Shown one piece after another: positions 35,375-45,779 of a stretch of DNA of 64,000 nt (the first letter of the stretch is position 1; every line of letters starts with the position of its first letter). A model generated the notes under the pieces. That model was not told where the DNA came from. It was given only the letters and a program-made list of their open reading frames with translations, and did not search any database. Both the position numbers and the translations under genes were made by a program. Source of the DNA: Pseudomonas sp. 31-12 (GTDB lineage Bacteria; Pseudomonadota; Gammaproteobacteria; Pseudomonadales; Pseudomonadaceae); the NCBI RefSeq assembly GCF_003151075.1, contig NZ_CP029482.1:2542001-2606000 (forward strand), read 5' to 3'.

Positions 35375-35389
35375 CCGATCATATATCGG
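35375..35389. promoter_or_regulatory. Inverted repeat CCGAT-N5-ATCGG, candidate LysR-type site
   Basis: Short dyad CCGATCATATATCGG in the divergent region between the LysR gene and the acyl-CoA dehydrogenase, 47 bp upstream of the LysR start. The size and position suit a LysR T-N11-A recognition box; this is inference. Confidence 0.4.
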
Positions 35390-35504
35390 TGATGAATGTT
35401 AATACACGCCGAGAATAGGCTAGGTAAATTTTCGTAGCTGTTCTAGCATCGATTACATGACCTGAACAACTCCTCTGAACCCAGTCAAAAAGGTAGAGCT
35501 GCCC

Positions 35505-36734
35505 ATGGATTTCGCTTATTCGCCCAAGGTGCAAGAACTGCGTGAGCGCGTGACCGCGTTCATGGACACCTACGTTTATCCCGCCGAAGCGGTGTTCGAG
35601 CGCCAGGTCGCCGAAGGCGATCGCTGGCAGCCGACCGCGATCATGGAAGAGCTCAAACTCAAGGCCAAGGCTGAAGGGTTGTGGAATTTGTTTCTGCCGG
35701 AGTCCGAACTCGGCGCCGGCCTGACCAACCTCGAATACGCGCCATTGGCGGAAATCATGGGCCGTTCGCTGCTCGGTCCTGAGCCTTTCAACTGCTCCGC
35801 GCCGGACACCGGCAACATGGAAGTGCTGGTGCGTTACGCCAACGAAGAGCAGAAGCAACGCTGGCTCGAACCGCTGCTGCGCGGCGAAATTCGCTCGGCG
35901 TTTGCCATGACCGAACCGGACGTCGCTTCGTCCGACGCCACCAACATGGCCGCCCGCGCTGTGCGTGATGGCGACGAGTGGGTGATCAATGGCAAGAAAT
36001 GGTGGACCTCAGGTGCCTGCGACCCGCGCTGCAAGATCCTGATCTTCATGGGCCTGAGCAATCCCGACGCGCCGCGCCATGCCCAGCACTCGATGATTCT
36101 GGTACCGGTGGATGCCCCTGGCGTGAAGATCGTTCGTCCGTTGCCGGTGTTCGGCTACGACGACGCGCCTCACGGCCACGCCGAAGTGCTGTTTGAAAAC
36201 GTCCGGGTGCCGTACGAAAACGTTCTGCTGGGCGAAGGGCGCGGCTTCGAAATCGCTCAAGGTCGCCTTGGCCCTGGCCGCATTCACCACTGCATGCGTT
36301 CGATCGGCATGGCCGAACGTGCGCTGGAGTTGATGTGTAAACGTGCGGTGAGCCGTACCGCATTCGGAAAACCGCTGGCCCGTCTGGGCGGCAACATCGA
36401 CAAGATCGCCGACTCGCGGATGGAAATCGACATGGCACGCCTGCTGACGTTGAAAGCGGCGTACATGATGGACACCGTCGGCAACAAAGTGGCCAAGAGC
36501 GAGATCGCGCAGATCAAAGTCGTCGCGCCGAACGTGGCCTTGCGGGTGATCGACCGGGCGATCCAGATGCATGGCGGAGCAGGGGTTTCCAACGATTTCC
36601 CGCTGGCCTACATGTATGCCATGCAGCGCACCCTGCGCCTGGCCGACGGCCCGGACGAAGTGCACCGCGCGGCGATCGGCAAGTTCGAGATCGGCAAGTA
36701 CGTGCCGAAAGAGATGATGCGTAGCGGGCAGTAA
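35505..36734 (+). CDS. Acyl-CoA dehydrogenase (ACAD10/11-like)
   Basis: 409 aa; ATG 35505 with AAGGTAGAG upstream. FAD/substrate motifs: [87 protein letters not shown]. The MTEP and W-TSG motifs and the C-terminal [10 protein letters not shown] are those of the ACAD11 type, which prefers long-chain or hydroxylated acyl-CoAs. It is likely controlled by the divergent LysR protein. Single gene, followed by a REP. Confidence 0.92.
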   Translation: MDFAYSPKVQELRERVTAFMDTYVYPAEAVFERQVAEGDRWQPTAIMEELKLKAKAEGLWNLFLPESELGAGLTNLEYAPLAEIMGRSLLGPEPFNCSAPDTGNMEVLVRYANEEQKQRWLEPLLRGEIRSAFAMTEPDVASSDATNMAARAVRDGDEWVINGKKWWTSGACDPRCKILIFMGLSNPDAPRHAQHSMILVPVDAPGVKIVRPLPVFGYDDAPHGHAEVLFENVRVPYENVLLGEGRGFEIAQGRLGPGRIHHCMRSIGMAERALELMCKRAVSRTAFGKPLARLGGNIDKIADSRMEIDMARLLTLKAAYMMDTVGNKVAKSEIAQIKVVAPNVALRVIDRAIQMHGGAGVSNDFPLAYMYAMQRTLRLADGPDEVHRAAIGKFEIGKYVPKEMMRSGQ

Positions 36735-36747
36735 CCCTGTGGGCTGT

Positions 36748-36880
36748 TGTGGCGAGGGAGCTTGCTCCCGCTGGGGCTCGAAGCGGCCCTGAAATACGGC
36801 AACCCGGTGTTTCAGATGTACCGGGTTGCCTGATTTTGCGACTGCTGCGCAGCCGAGCGGGAGCAAGCTCCCTCGCCACA
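36748..36880. repeat. REP doublet, GTGGCGAGGGAGCTTGC family
   Basis: Outer arms TGTGGCGAGGGAGCTTGCTC and an inner GGCAACCCGG/CCGGGTTGCC hairpin. It lies between convergent genes. Confidence 0.85.
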
Positions 36881-36897
36881 TTTGCTCGCATGCAGGT

Positions 36898-38238
36898 TCA
36901 ATATACCCAAACCTCAACCCGCCGATTCTTGATCCGCCCCTCATCCGCGCTATTCGCCGCCACCGGCATCTCGGCGCCAAAACCGCGGATCTCGCGAAAC
37001 ACCACACCGCTTTTCACCAGTTCCCGCCGCACTGCCATCGCCCGCAGCTTCGACAACAGATCGGCACGCGCCGGATCGCTCTTGGCATCACCAAACCCAA
37101 CCAGCGTCACCTGTCGATTGGTTTTGTCGCGCTGCTTTATATAGTCGAGCACCCGCGACAAGTCTTGCCGGGCCTTGTTGTCCAGCGTCGCGCTGCCTTC
37201 CTCGAAGCGGAAATTCACCGACAACCGTTGGGCGTGGCGACTTAGCGCTTGATAACCCTCGGGCATCAAGGCGTTCGGCGTGACACTCATGGCTTGCACG
37301 GTCTGCGCGATAAAACCGTTAGACGCGACGATTTCCTGCCCTTTGCTGCTTTGCGCGAACGCCACCAACGCTTGTGCCCACGGATTTTTCCCGTTGGGTG
37401 GCAGGTAAAAGAACAACCGCCGGGACAGCGGATAATCTTCCGTGGCAATCAGGTTATTGAGCGGCAACATGGCCTGGGACTGGCCATCGGCGATCGCCAC
37501 GGCTTTGGCCTGGCGCACGTATGGCAAACCGATAAAACCGATGCCTTGCGGATCCTGGCTGACGGCGTCGGACAATTGCTCGCTGGATTCGAAGCGTTTC
37601 GCGGCGCTACTCAGCGTTTTCCCACGACGACTGAGGACCAATTCCTTGAAGGTGTCGTACGTGCCCGACTGATCATCACGTGCATACAGATGAATCGTCC
37701 CACCACGGCCGCCGAGTTCTTCCCAGGTTTTTGCCTCGCCGCTGAAGATTCGCGCCAGTTGTTCGGTGGTGAGTGGGTTCAGCGGATTTTGCGGATGGAG
37801 GATGATCGCCAGTCCATCGATGGCGATGACTTGTTCCGCGCCGGGGCTTTTAAAGTCGCCCAAGGATTTGAGGTCTTCCCGTTCGCTGTCCTTGATCGGG
37901 CGCGAGGAGGCAGCAAGATCGGCGGAGGCGGTTTTCAGGGCGCTGAACCCGGTGCTGGAACCATGGGCCGCGACTTCCACCACAACCCGACGCCCCTGAA
38001 CGGTTTCGCCGACGATGCGTTGTTCGTTGGCTTTATCCGGGATTTCGCTGTGGACCTTGATGAGGCCCTGTTCGCGCATCAGGCCTTCGACCAGCGCCGG
38101 CCCCAATGCGGCGCCGATGGTGTTGGAGCCCTGGATGCGCAGGACCGGGCCGTTTTCGGGTGTCGGCAAATCGCCGGCCGAAGCCGTCAATGGCAAACAG
38201 GCGCACAGCATCAACAGGAACGATATGCGCAGCGTCAT
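36898..38238 (-). CDS. Phosphate-binding-protein-like domain fused to OmpA C-terminal domain
   Basis: 446 aa from ATG 38238 (MTLRISFLLMLCACLPLTASA, signal peptide). Residues ~30-330 are a PstS-type periplasmic binding protein: LRIQGSNTIGAALGPALVEG, SADLAASSRPIKDSE, LTTEQLARIFSGEAKTWEELGG, YARDDQSGTYDTFKELVL. Residues ~335-446 are an OmpA-like peptidoglycan-binding domain (NFRFEEGSATLD, VTLVGFGDAKSD, ADEGRIKNRRVEVWVY) with the Asp and Arg that bind diaminopimelate. The fusion would tether a phosphate-like binding site to the cell wall. There is no adjacent permease or ATPase, so a sensor or scavenging role is more likely than classic uptake. Confidence 0.87.
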   Translation of the reverse strand: MTLRISFLLMLCACLPLTASAGDLPTPENGPVLRIQGSNTIGAALGPALVEGLMREQGLIKVHSEIPDKANEQRIVGETVQGRRVVVEVAAHGSSTGFSALKTASADLAASSRPIKDSEREDLKSLGDFKSPGAEQVIAIDGLAIILHPQNPLNPLTTEQLARIFSGEAKTWEELGGRGGTIHLYARDDQSGTYDTFKELVLSRRGKTLSSAAKRFESSEQLSDAVSQDPQGIGFIGLPYVRQAKAVAIADGQSQAMLPLNNLIATEDYPLSRRLFFYLPPNGKNPWAQALVAFAQSSKGQEIVASNGFIAQTVQAMSVTPNALMPEGYQALSRHAQRLSVNFRFEEGSATLDNKARQDLSRVLDYIKQRDKTNRQVTLVGFGDAKSDPARADLLSKLRAMAVRRELVKSGVVFREIRGFGAEMPVAANSADEGRIKNRRVEVWVY

Positions 38239-38314
38239 GCCGGCACCTTGTTTGGCCAAAGGAAGTGCCGGGAGAATAAGTCAGTAAGATTTCTAAAAGA
38301 TGACAGCTGCTAAA

Positions 38315-38473
38315 TGTGGGAGCGAGCCTGTGGTGAGGGGATTTATCCCCGTTGGGGCGCGAAGCGGTCCTGAACCTGTGATTACGGTCTCTCAGAAGAA
38401 CCGCATTCTCCGGTTTTACGACTGCTTCGCAGCCGAACGGGGATAAATCCCCTCGCCACAGTTCGCTCCCACA
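38315..38473. repeat. Nested REP: one doublet inside another
   Basis: The outer arms TGTGGGAGCGAG / CGCTCCCACA enclose a full second doublet, GTGGTGAGGGGATTTATCCC ... GGGATAAATCCCCTCGCCAC. The same nesting with the same partners occurs at 49210. Confidence 0.85.
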
Positions 38474-38499
38474 GTTGATTTATGTAGATGTCGAGAGGA

Positions 38500-39312
38500 T
38501 CAGCTCAACTCAAGCCAGATCGGCGCATGATCGGACGGTTTTTCCATCCCGCGCAGTTCGTAATCCACGCCTGCATCCTTCACCCGCGGCAACAGTCCAT
38601 GGGACGCCATGATCAGGTCGATCCGCAGCCCGCGCTTGGGCTCGTCCTCGAAGCCGCGGCTGCGGTAGTCGAACCAGCTGAAACGGTCGGCCACGTCCGG
38701 GTTCAAGTGGCGGAAGCTGTCCACCAGGCCCCAGTTCTTCAGGCGGGCCATCCACTCGCGTTCTTCCGGCAAGAAGCTGCATTTACCGGTTTTCAGCCAG
38801 CGTTTCATGTTGTCCGGGCCGATGCCGATGTCGCAGTCTTCCGGGGAAATGTTCACGTCGCCCATTACCACCACCGGCTGTTCATTGCTGAATTGGCTTT
38901 CCAGCAACTGTTGCAAGTCGCCGTAGAAACGCTCCTTGGCCGGGAACTTGGTCGGGTGATCGCGGCTTTCGCCCTGTGGGAAATAGCCGTTCATTATGGT
39001 CACCGGCACGCCATTGGCGTCGGCGAAAGAGCCCCAGATGAAGCGGCGCTGGGCGTCTTCTTCATCGGTCGCGAAACCTTTATGCAGCGCAATCGGTTCT
39101 CTACGGGAGAGCAGGGCGACGCCGTAATGGCCTTTCTGCCCGTGGAAATACACGTGATAACCCAGCGCCTGAACCTCGGCCAGCGGGAACTGGTCGTCGT
39201 GGACCTTGGTTTCCTGCAGCCCGATCACGTCCGGCTGGTGCTTTTCGATCAGCGCCGCCAGCTGATGCGGGCGAGCGCGCAGCCCGTTGATGTTGAAGGA
39301 GACGATCTTCAT
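38500..39312 (-). CDS. xthA: Exodeoxyribonuclease III (AP endonuclease)
   Basis: 270 aa from ATG 39312. Exonuclease-endonuclease-phosphatase fold: [29 protein letters not shown] (metal Glu), [30 protein letters not shown] (catalytic Asp and Asn), [27 protein letters not shown], and the closing [12 protein letters not shown] with the Asp-His pair. It repairs abasic sites and trims 3' blocked ends. Single gene. Confidence 0.95.
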   Translation of the reverse strand: MKIVSFNINGLRARPHQLAALIEKHQPDVIGLQETKVHDDQFPLAEVQALGYHVYFHGQKGHYGVALLSRREPIALHKGFATDEEDAQRRFIWGSFADANGVPVTIMNGYFPQGESRDHPTKFPAKERFYGDLQQLLESQFSNEQPVVVMGDVNISPEDCDIGIGPDNMKRWLKTGKCSFLPEEREWMARLKNWGLVDSFRHLNPDVADRFSWFDYRSRGFEDEPKRGLRIDLIMASHGLLPRVKDAGVDYELRGMEKPSDHAPIWLELS

Positions 39313-39420
39313 GGTCGGCAGTCCTGGCAAAAGGGCGATGCTAGCTGACCTGTAGGAATCGGGCCAGTGTTGGGGTGAGGGGATTCACTTTGTTCTGTCA
39401 GATCTGTATTGGCAGTCAGG

Positions 39421-39521
39421 GCCTCATCGCGGGCAAGCCACGCTCCCACAGGGTTCTCGAGTGAATACTAAATTTATGTAAGCCACAGAACCTGTGGGAG
39501 CGGGCTTGCCCGCGATGAGGC
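39421..39521. repeat. REP doublet in the xthA/GNAT intergenic region
   Basis: Arms GCCTCATCGCGGGCAAGCCA and near-inverse. The whole gap between xthA and the GNAT gene (39313-39644, 332 bp) holds this REP and, closer to the GNAT start, a GGCGCC-rich hairpin at about 39600-39632; I see no other gene in it. Confidence 0.88.
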
Positions 39522-39644
39522 CAGTCCAGTCGATGAAGATCCAGCCTTGGTCTATACCTGTGGGGGAACTGTATTACCACCCAAAGGCTCGTACCAATAA
39601 GAGCGCCGCCATTTTGAGTGGCGCCCCCGGGGAGATCTACCGTT

Positions 39645-40295
39645 ATGCCCGAAACCTCGACCGCCATTGCCGATATCCACATGCTCGACAGCGGCTACGC
39701 CCACGAAGCGCGCTCCCTGCTTTACCACGCTTACCGGCACGAACCGACCTTCGGCTACCTGTTCGAGGCTGAACGCCCCGGCTACGAGCATCGCGTGCGG
39801 GCGACCGTGCGGGAACTGGTCAAACAACACTTTCTCCAGGACTTGCCGGCGATCGGCCTACTAGTCAACGACCGCCTGATCGGCATTGCCCTGATCGCCC
39901 CGCCGCAACGCCGACTGGGCATCACTGAAAGCTGGGCCTGGCGCTTGCGCATGGTGCTCAGCACTGGTTTCCGTTGCACCCGCCGCTACCTGGATTACCA
40001 CGCCGCCGTTGCCGCTTGCGTGCCGTCCGACTCGGTGCACGTTCTGCCACTGCTGGGGATTCATCCGCAGTTCCAGGGCAAGCACTTTGGCGAGCAACTG
40101 CTGCAAGCGGTGCACAACTGGTGCGCCGTGGATGAAACTTCCAAGGGCGTGATCCTTGATACCGGGAATCCACGTTATCTGGAGTTCTATAAACGGCAGG
40201 GCTACGAGGAAATCGGCGAGGTCGCCGTTGGACCGATCCGCGAACACGTGTTTTTCCACGCCAATCCCCAGGTGTTACAAACAGCAACGGCATAA
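39645..40295 (+). CDS. GNAT-family N-acetyltransferase
   Basis: 216 aa from ATG 39645, with GGGGAG upstream. The acetyl-CoA loop is HVLPLLGIHPQFQGKHFGEQLLQAVHNW (motif Q-x-x-G-K-x-F-G in place of R-G-x-G-x-A), followed by VILDTGNPRYLEFYKRQGYEEIGEV, the closing GNAT strand. The acceptor substrate is unknown. It lies 65 bp upstream of tamA in the same direction. Confidence 0.87.
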   Translation: MPETSTAIADIHMLDSGYAHEARSLLYHAYRHEPTFGYLFEAERPGYEHRVRATVRELVKQHFLQDLPAIGLLVNDRLIGIALIAPPQRRLGITESWAWRLRMVLSTGFRCTRRYLDYHAAVAACVPSDSVHVLPLLGIHPQFQGKHFGEQLLQAVHNWCAVDETSKGVILDTGNPRYLEFYKRQGYEEIGEVAVGPIREHVFFHANPQVLQTATA

Positions 40296-40360
40296 AGGTA
40301 GAACTTTCACGCCACGCCAGGCTCTATCACGCTCCCAAGCTCGTGATAGCATCCGCGCCT

Positions 40361-42088
40361 ATGAAGTTTCCAGGAAGAATTACCAGTGGCGTGCTGATGC
40401 TGATCACCAGCTGCGCGGCACTGGCGCAAAGTGAATTGGATGTGCGGATCAAACCGTCCAACGATGAACTGAAAGCCAATATAGAGGGCTATATCGGCAG
40501 CCTCGGCGATCGTGACGAAGAAGCCTTGCTGCGCTTCAGTCGTGGCGCCGAGGAACAGGCGCGCAAGGCCGCCCAGGCCTTGGGGTATTACCAGCCGCAG
40601 ATCGACAGCGACGTGAAGGGCGGCAAGACGCCGCGCCTGATCCTCAACATCGATCCTGGCGAGCCCGTGCATTTGCGCAATGTCACGATTCGCGTCGACG
40701 GCCCGGCGGCCTCGCTCAAATCCTTTCGTGTCCCCAAAAGCGCTGCGCTGACAACCGGCGCGGTGCTTAACCATGGCCGTTATGAAGACGCCAAGAAACT
40801 GATCCAGAATCAGGCCTCGCGTTATGGCTTTTTCAGCGGCCACTTCACTCATCAAACATTGTCGGTGGACCCGCGTGCCGGCGTCGCCGACATCGACCTC
40901 GTCTACGACAGCGGTCCGCGCTATGCGCTGGGCAAGGTCAGTTTCGAGGGTGACACGCCGTTCGATGAAGACCTGCTGCGGCGCATGGTGCCGTTCAAGG
41001 AAGGCGCACCCTACGACTCCGAACTGATCGCCGAGCTCAATCAGGCGATGCAATCGAGCGGCTATTTTGAAAGTGTGCGGGTGGATGCGGCACCGACCGC
41101 GTCGAAGAACGACGTGATCCCGGTCGATGTCAAACTCGAAACCCGCAAGCCACGGACCATGGGCCTGGGGCTTGGCTATTCCACCGACGTCGGCCCCCGG
41201 GTCAAGGCCAACTGGACCCGGCACTGGGTCAACCCGCAGGGGCACAGCTATGGCTGGGAGACCGAAGTTTCTGCGCCAAGGCAGAACGTGGGTGTGTTTT
41301 ACGACATTCCCCTGGACCCGCCGCTGACCGACAAATTGCGTTTCGCCGGCGGTTACCAAAACGAAGAAATTGCCGACAAGGACTCCCTCAGCAAACTCTT
41401 GACCCTCGGCCCTGAGTGGCACAGCAAGTTGCCCAGCGGTTGGCAGCGCGTGGTGTCGCTCAAGTGGCAGCGCGAGGAATACCGGCTCGGCGACGACTCG
41501 GGGCTCAGCACATTGCTGATGCCCGGCGTCAGCTATTCCTACCTGAAAAGTGACAACCGCATCGACCCGCACAACGGTTATCGCCTGGAATTCGAAACCA
41601 AAGTGGCCAAGGAAGGTTTGGGGTCGGACACCAACCTGGTTTACGGCACTGCGCTGGCCAAAGGCTTGACCACGGTCTTCGATAAACACCGTTTCCTTGG
41701 TCGAGTGCAGGTCGGCGGCAGCGCCACCAACGGCTACAAATCCGTGCCGCCGTCGCTGCGCTTTTTCGCCGGTGGCGATCAGAGCGTGCGCGGCTATGAC
41801 TATCAAAGCCTGTCCCCGGAAAACTCCGACGGCGACCGCATCGGTGGCCGCTACATGATCGCCGGTAGCGTCGAATATCAGTATTCCGTGGCCGAAAAAT
41901 GGCGGGTCGCGACCTTCGTTGACCAGGGCAACTCCTTCAATACACTCGAACTGCCGAACCTCAAGACCGGCGTGGGCATCGGCGTGCGCTGGGTTTCCCC
42001 GGTGGGGCCGATTCGTCTCGACCTGGCCCACGCGATGGACGACGACGGCGGCATTCGACTGCACTTTTCCATGGGGCCTGAGCTGTGA
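40361..42088 (+). CDS. tamA: Translocation and assembly module subunit TamA
   Basis: 575 aa from ATG 40361 with signal peptide (MKFPGRITSGVLMLITSCAALA-QS). Three POTRA domains occupy ~25-265 (VRIKPSNDELKANIEGYIGSLG; PGEPVHLRNVTIRVDG; GPRYALGKVSFEGDTPFDEDLLRRMVPFKEG), then an Omp85 barrel with the lid motif FFAGGDQSVRGYDYQSL and a terminal strand ending GIRLHFSMGPEL. With TamB it helps insert autotransporters and moves phospholipids to the outer membrane. It overlaps tamB by 4 bp (GTGA). Confidence 0.94.
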   Translation: MKFPGRITSGVLMLITSCAALAQSELDVRIKPSNDELKANIEGYIGSLGDRDEEALLRFSRGAEEQARKAAQALGYYQPQIDSDVKGGKTPRLILNIDPGEPVHLRNVTIRVDGPAASLKSFRVPKSAALTTGAVLNHGRYEDAKKLIQNQASRYGFFSGHFTHQTLSVDPRAGVADIDLVYDSGPRYALGKVSFEGDTPFDEDLLRRMVPFKEGAPYDSELIAELNQAMQSSGYFESVRVDAAPTASKNDVIPVDVKLETRKPRTMGLGLGYSTDVGPRVKANWTRHWVNPQGHSYGWETEVSAPRQNVGVFYDIPLDPPLTDKLRFAGGYQNEEIADKDSLSKLLTLGPEWHSKLPSGWQRVVSLKWQREEYRLGDDSGLSTLLMPGVSYSYLKSDNRIDPHNGYRLEFETKVAKEGLGSDTNLVYGTALAKGLTTVFDKHRFLGRVQVGGSATNGYKSVPPSLRFFAGGDQSVRGYDYQSLSPENSDGDRIGGRYMIAGSVEYQYSVAEKWRVATFVDQGNSFNTLELPNLKTGVGIGVRWVSPVGPIRLDLAHAMDDDGGIRLHFSMGPEL

Positions 42089-45000
42089 AGCGTGGTTTGA
42101 AAATAACGCTGCTGGCGATTCTGGCGCTGCTGATGCTGGTCATCGTCGCCGTGACCACGGTGCTGGGCACAGCGACGGGCAGCCGTTGGGCGCTCGGCTG
42201 GGTGCCGGGTCTCACTGTGGAGAATTTCCAGGGCCGACTGGGCGGGCAGTGGAGTGCCGATCATCTGCTGTGGCAGCAGGACACCAGCCGGGTTGAGCTG
42301 AGCAAACCGATATTCGCCTGGTCGCCGCTGTGCCTGTTGCGCATGACCTTGTGCATCGAGCAACTGAAGGCCGATCAGGTCAGCCTGCAATTCCCGCCGG
42401 GCACCGAAGAAGACAGCGACGGGCCGATCACGCTTCCGGATCTGGACTTGCCCCTGGCGATCGAACTGGGTGATGTGCAGGTCGGCAGTCTGTTGTTCAA
42501 CGGCAGCGAAGAACTCAAGGGCTTGCAACTGGCCGCGCACTGGACGGCGCAGGGCTTGCAGATCGACTCGGTGAAGTTGCAGCGTGACGAACTCAGCCTG
42601 AACCTGTCCGGCCTGCTGCAACCCAGCGGCAACTGGCCGCTCAAGGCCGAAGGCACGTTGACCTTGCCGGCTCCCGAGCCTTGGAGCCTGGCGTTGAAGG
42701 TCGACGGCGACCTGCTGAAAACCCTGAACCTGAAAGCCGACAGCAGCGGTTACTTGAATGGCCAGCTGACTGGCGAGCTGCAACCGCTGGTCGACAACCT
42801 TCCGGCGAAAGTACGGATCACCGCCGACGGCTTCAAGCCCAGCGCCGATTTGCCGGAAACCTTGCAACTCAATCAACTGGAGCTCACGGGCGACGGCGAC
42901 CTGAAAAACGGTTACCAGTTGCTCGGCAAAGCCACGCTGCCTGCTGAAAAAGGCCCGGTGGCCCTGGTGCTGCAAGGCAAGGTCGACGCCAACGGCGCAC
43001 AGATTGCTGCCCTCGACCTGACCGCCAACGACAAGCAAAACCTCAAACTCACCGGTAACCTCGACTGGAGCAAAGGCCTGAGCGCCGACGCGAAAATCGA
43101 TTGGCTGGATTTCCCCTGGCACCGTCTCTATCCGCTGATCGACGAGCCAGAAGTGGCATTGCGCAGCTTCAATGGTGAAGTTTCCTACACCGACGGAAAA
43201 TACATCGGTCACTTCAAATCGGCACTCGATGGCCCGGCAGGTGCGTTCAGCCTCGAAAGCCCGTTCAGCGGCGACCTGACAAAAATCTATCTGCAACAAA
43301 TTCAACTCGAAGCCGGGCAGGGTAAGGCGGTCGGGCATCTGAACCTGCAATTTGCCGACGGCATCGCCTGGGACACCGCGCTCGACCTCTCGGCGATCAA
43401 CCCGGCGTATTGGGTCGCGGAGTTGCCGGGGACGCTGGCCGGACCCTTGCGCAGCAAAGGCGAGATGAAGAATGAAAAACTCAGCCTGAACGCCGACCTC
43501 GACCTCAAAGGCAAACTGCGCGGACAACCGGCGGTGATCCAGGCCAAGGCCGATGGCGCCGGTGAACAATGGAACCTCAACGCGCTGCACATCCGCCTCG
43601 GTGACAACAGCATCAACGGCAAGGGCAGCCTGCAACAGAAGCTCGCCGGCCAGATCGACATCAAGCTGCCGCGCCTGGCCCAACTCTGGCCGCAACTGCG
43701 CGGTCAGCTCAACGGTCGCCTCGACGTCGCCGGCACGCTCAAAGCGCCGCAAGGCAAGCTCGGGCTGCAAGGCACGCAACTGGCCTTCCAGGACAATCGC
43801 CTGCAAAGCCTGAACCTGGACGCGACCCTCGATAGCGCGCAACGGGCGAAAATCGACCTCAAGGGCAGCGGCATTCAGGCCGGTGACACCTCGCTGGGCA
43901 CGCTGACGGCCAGCGGCCAGGGCGATATCAAGAACCAGAAACTCACCCTGGATCTGCAAGGGCCGAAGCTGAAACTGGCGCTCGGCCTGGACGGCAATCT
44001 GGACAAGGGCAACTGGCGCGGACGCCTGGCCAGCGGCGATATCCAGGCCGGCGGTCAGGACTGGAAGCTGCAAGGCCCGGCGAAACTTGAACGGCTGGCG
44101 GACGGCAAGATCAACTTTGGCGCCCATTGCTGGATGTCTGGCGCGGCCAGTCTGTGTGGCGAAGACCAGCGTCTGATGCCGGAGCCGAAGCTGCGTTATC
44201 ACCTCAAGCAATTCCCGATTGAAAGCCTCGCGCAATGGTTGCCGAAGGAGTTCGCCTGGAAGGGCCGGCTCAATGCCGACCTGCAACTGGACCTGCCGGC
44301 CAGCGGCCCGAACGGCCAGATCAGCGTCGATGCCAGCGGTGGCACGTTGCGCATGAAGGAAAAGGATCAGTGGCTGGACTTCCCGTACCAGACCCTGCAA
44401 CTCACCAGCAAACTCACGCCTAAACGCATCGACACCGATCTCAATTTCGTCGGCGGCAAGCTCGGCGAACTGATGGTGCAGGCGCAGATCAATCCGCTGC
44501 CGAAAAACAAACCGCTTACCGGTTCGTTCCGTCTCACCGGACTGGATCTGTCGGTGGCGCGGCCGTTTGTGCCGATGGTCGAGAAACTCACCGGGCGTTT
44601 GAATGGTAGCGGCACGCTCTCCGGCGATCTGCTGGCGCCGCAGGTAAACGGCAATCTGCTGCTCAGCGACGGCGAAGTGTCCGGGCCTGAACTGCCGATG
44701 GAGTTGCAGGGCTTGCAGCTTCAAGCGCAGATCGCCGGCGAAGCGGTGCAATTGAACGGTGGCTGGAAAAGCGGCAAAAGCGGGCAGGGCAGTCTTGACG
44801 GCAACATCGCCTGGGGTCAGGCGCTGGTGGTGGATCTGACGCTCAAGGGCTCGCAATTGCCCGTCACCGTCGAACCGTACGCCAAGCTGGAAGTGGCGCC
44901 GGACCTGAAAATCTCGATGAAGGATGAGCAACTGGCGATCGCCGGCAAAGTGCGGGTGCCCAAGGGCGAGATCACCGTGCGCGAGTTGCCTCCGTCCACG

Positions 45001-45753
45001 GTCAAGGTCTCCGATGACACGGTGATCATTGGCCAGCAGACCGAAGAGGGCAAACCGCCGCTGGCCATGAAGATGGACATCGACGTGGTGGTGGGTGAGG
45101 ACAAACTCAGCTTCGCCGGGTTTGGCCTGACCGCCAACCTGCAAGGGCACGTGCACATCGGCGACAACATGGACACCCGCGGCGAGCTCTGGCTTAACGA
45201 CGGCCGTTACCGGGCGTACGGTCAGCGGCTGACGGTGCGCCGTGCGCGGCTGCTGTTCGCCGGGCCGATCGATCAGCCGTATCTGGACATCGAGGCCATT
45301 CGCCAGACCGACGACGTGATCGCCGGCATTCGCCTCAGCGGTAGCGCCGAGCAGCCGACCACGCAGATCTTCTCCGAGCCGGCGATGAGCCAGGAGCAGG
45401 CGTTGTCCTATCTGGTGCTGGGGCGTCCGCTGAGCAGCAACGGCGAAGACAACAACATGCTGGCCCAGGCGGCGCTCGGGTTGGGCTTAATGGGCAGCTC
45501 TGGGGTGACCGGCAAACTGGCCAACGACCTGGGGATTCAGGACTTCCAGCTCGATACTCAGGGCAGCGGCAACACCACCAGCGTCGTGGCCAGCGGCAAT
45601 ATCTCCGAGAAGCTCAGCCTGCGTTATGGCGTGGGCGTGTTCGAGCCGGCCAACACCATTGCCTTGCGCTACAAGCTGAGCAAAAAGGTCTACCTCGAAG
45701 CCGCCGGCGGCGTGGCCAGTTCGCTGGATATCTTCTACAAGCGGGATTTCTAA
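42085..45753 (+). CDS. tamB: Translocation and assembly module subunit TamB
   Basis: 1222 aa from GTG 42085. A single N-terminal inner-membrane anchor (LKITLLAILALLMLVIVAVTTVL) is followed by ~1050 residues of beta-helical AsmA-like repeats rich in LxLxG patterns. The DUF490/TamB C-terminal domain includes GELWLNDGRYRAYGQRLTVRRARLLFAGPIDQPYLDIEAIR and LSYLVLGRPLSS, ending VYLEAAGGVASSLDIFYKRDF. It forms a hydrophobic groove that bridges the periplasm and works with TamA. Confidence 0.94.
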   Translation: MKRGLKITLLAILALLMLVIVAVTTVLGTATGSRWALGWVPGLTVENFQGRLGGQWSADHLLWQQDTSRVELSKPIFAWSPLCLLRMTLCIEQLKADQVSLQFPPGTEEDSDGPITLPDLDLPLAIELGDVQVGSLLFNGSEELKGLQLAAHWTAQGLQIDSVKLQRDELSLNLSGLLQPSGNWPLKAEGTLTLPAPEPWSLALKVDGDLLKTLNLKADSSGYLNGQLTGELQPLVDNLPAKVRITADGFKPSADLPETLQLNQLELTGDGDLKNGYQLLGKATLPAEKGPVALVLQGKVDANGAQIAALDLTANDKQNLKLTGNLDWSKGLSADAKIDWLDFPWHRLYPLIDEPEVALRSFNGEVSYTDGKYIGHFKSALDGPAGAFSLESPFSGDLTKIYLQQIQLEAGQGKAVGHLNLQFADGIAWDTALDLSAINPAYWVAELPGTLAGPLRSKGEMKNEKLSLNADLDLKGKLRGQPAVIQAKADGAGEQWNLNALHIRLGDNSINGKGSLQQKLAGQIDIKLPRLAQLWPQLRGQLNGRLDVAGTLKAPQGKLGLQGTQLAFQDNRLQSLNLDATLDSAQRAKIDLKGSGIQAGDTSLGTLTASGQGDIKNQKLTLDLQGPKLKLALGLDGNLDKGNWRGRLASGDIQAGGQDWKLQGPAKLERLADGKINFGAHCWMSGAASLCGEDQRLMPEPKLRYHLKQFPIESLAQWLPKEFAWKGRLNADLQLDLPASGPNGQISVDASGGTLRMKEKDQWLDFPYQTLQLTSKLTPKRIDTDLNFVGGKLGELMVQAQINPLPKNKPLTGSFRLTGLDLSVARPFVPMVEKLTGRLNGSGTLSGDLLAPQVNGNLLLSDGEVSGPELPMELQGLQLQAQIAGEAVQLNGGWKSGKSGQGSLDGNIAWGQALVVDLTLKGSQLPVTVEPYAKLEVAPDLKISMKDEQLAIAGKVRVPKGEITVRELPPSTVKVSDDTVIIGQQTEEGKPPLAMKMDIDVVVGEDKLSFAGFGLTANLQGHVHIGDNMDTRGELWLNDGRYRAYGQRLTVRRARLLFAGPIDQPYLDIEAIRQTDDVIAGIRLSGSAEQPTTQIFSEPAMSQEQALSYLVLGRPLSSNGEDNNMLAQAALGLGLMGSSGVTGKLANDLGIQDFQLDTQGSGNTTSVVASGNISEKLSLRYGVGVFEPANTIALRYKLSKKVYLEAAGGVASSLDIFYKRDF

Positions 45754-45779
45754 GTCCCTCCTGTCCGGGTGCGGTCCCC

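Noticed and set aside
41878..45156. Minus-strand open frame of 1092 codons
   Set aside because: It lies wholly antisense to tamA/tamB, whose domains and overlap are clear. It is a GC-rich shadow frame with repetitive Gln/Leu/Arg composition and no recognisable domain.
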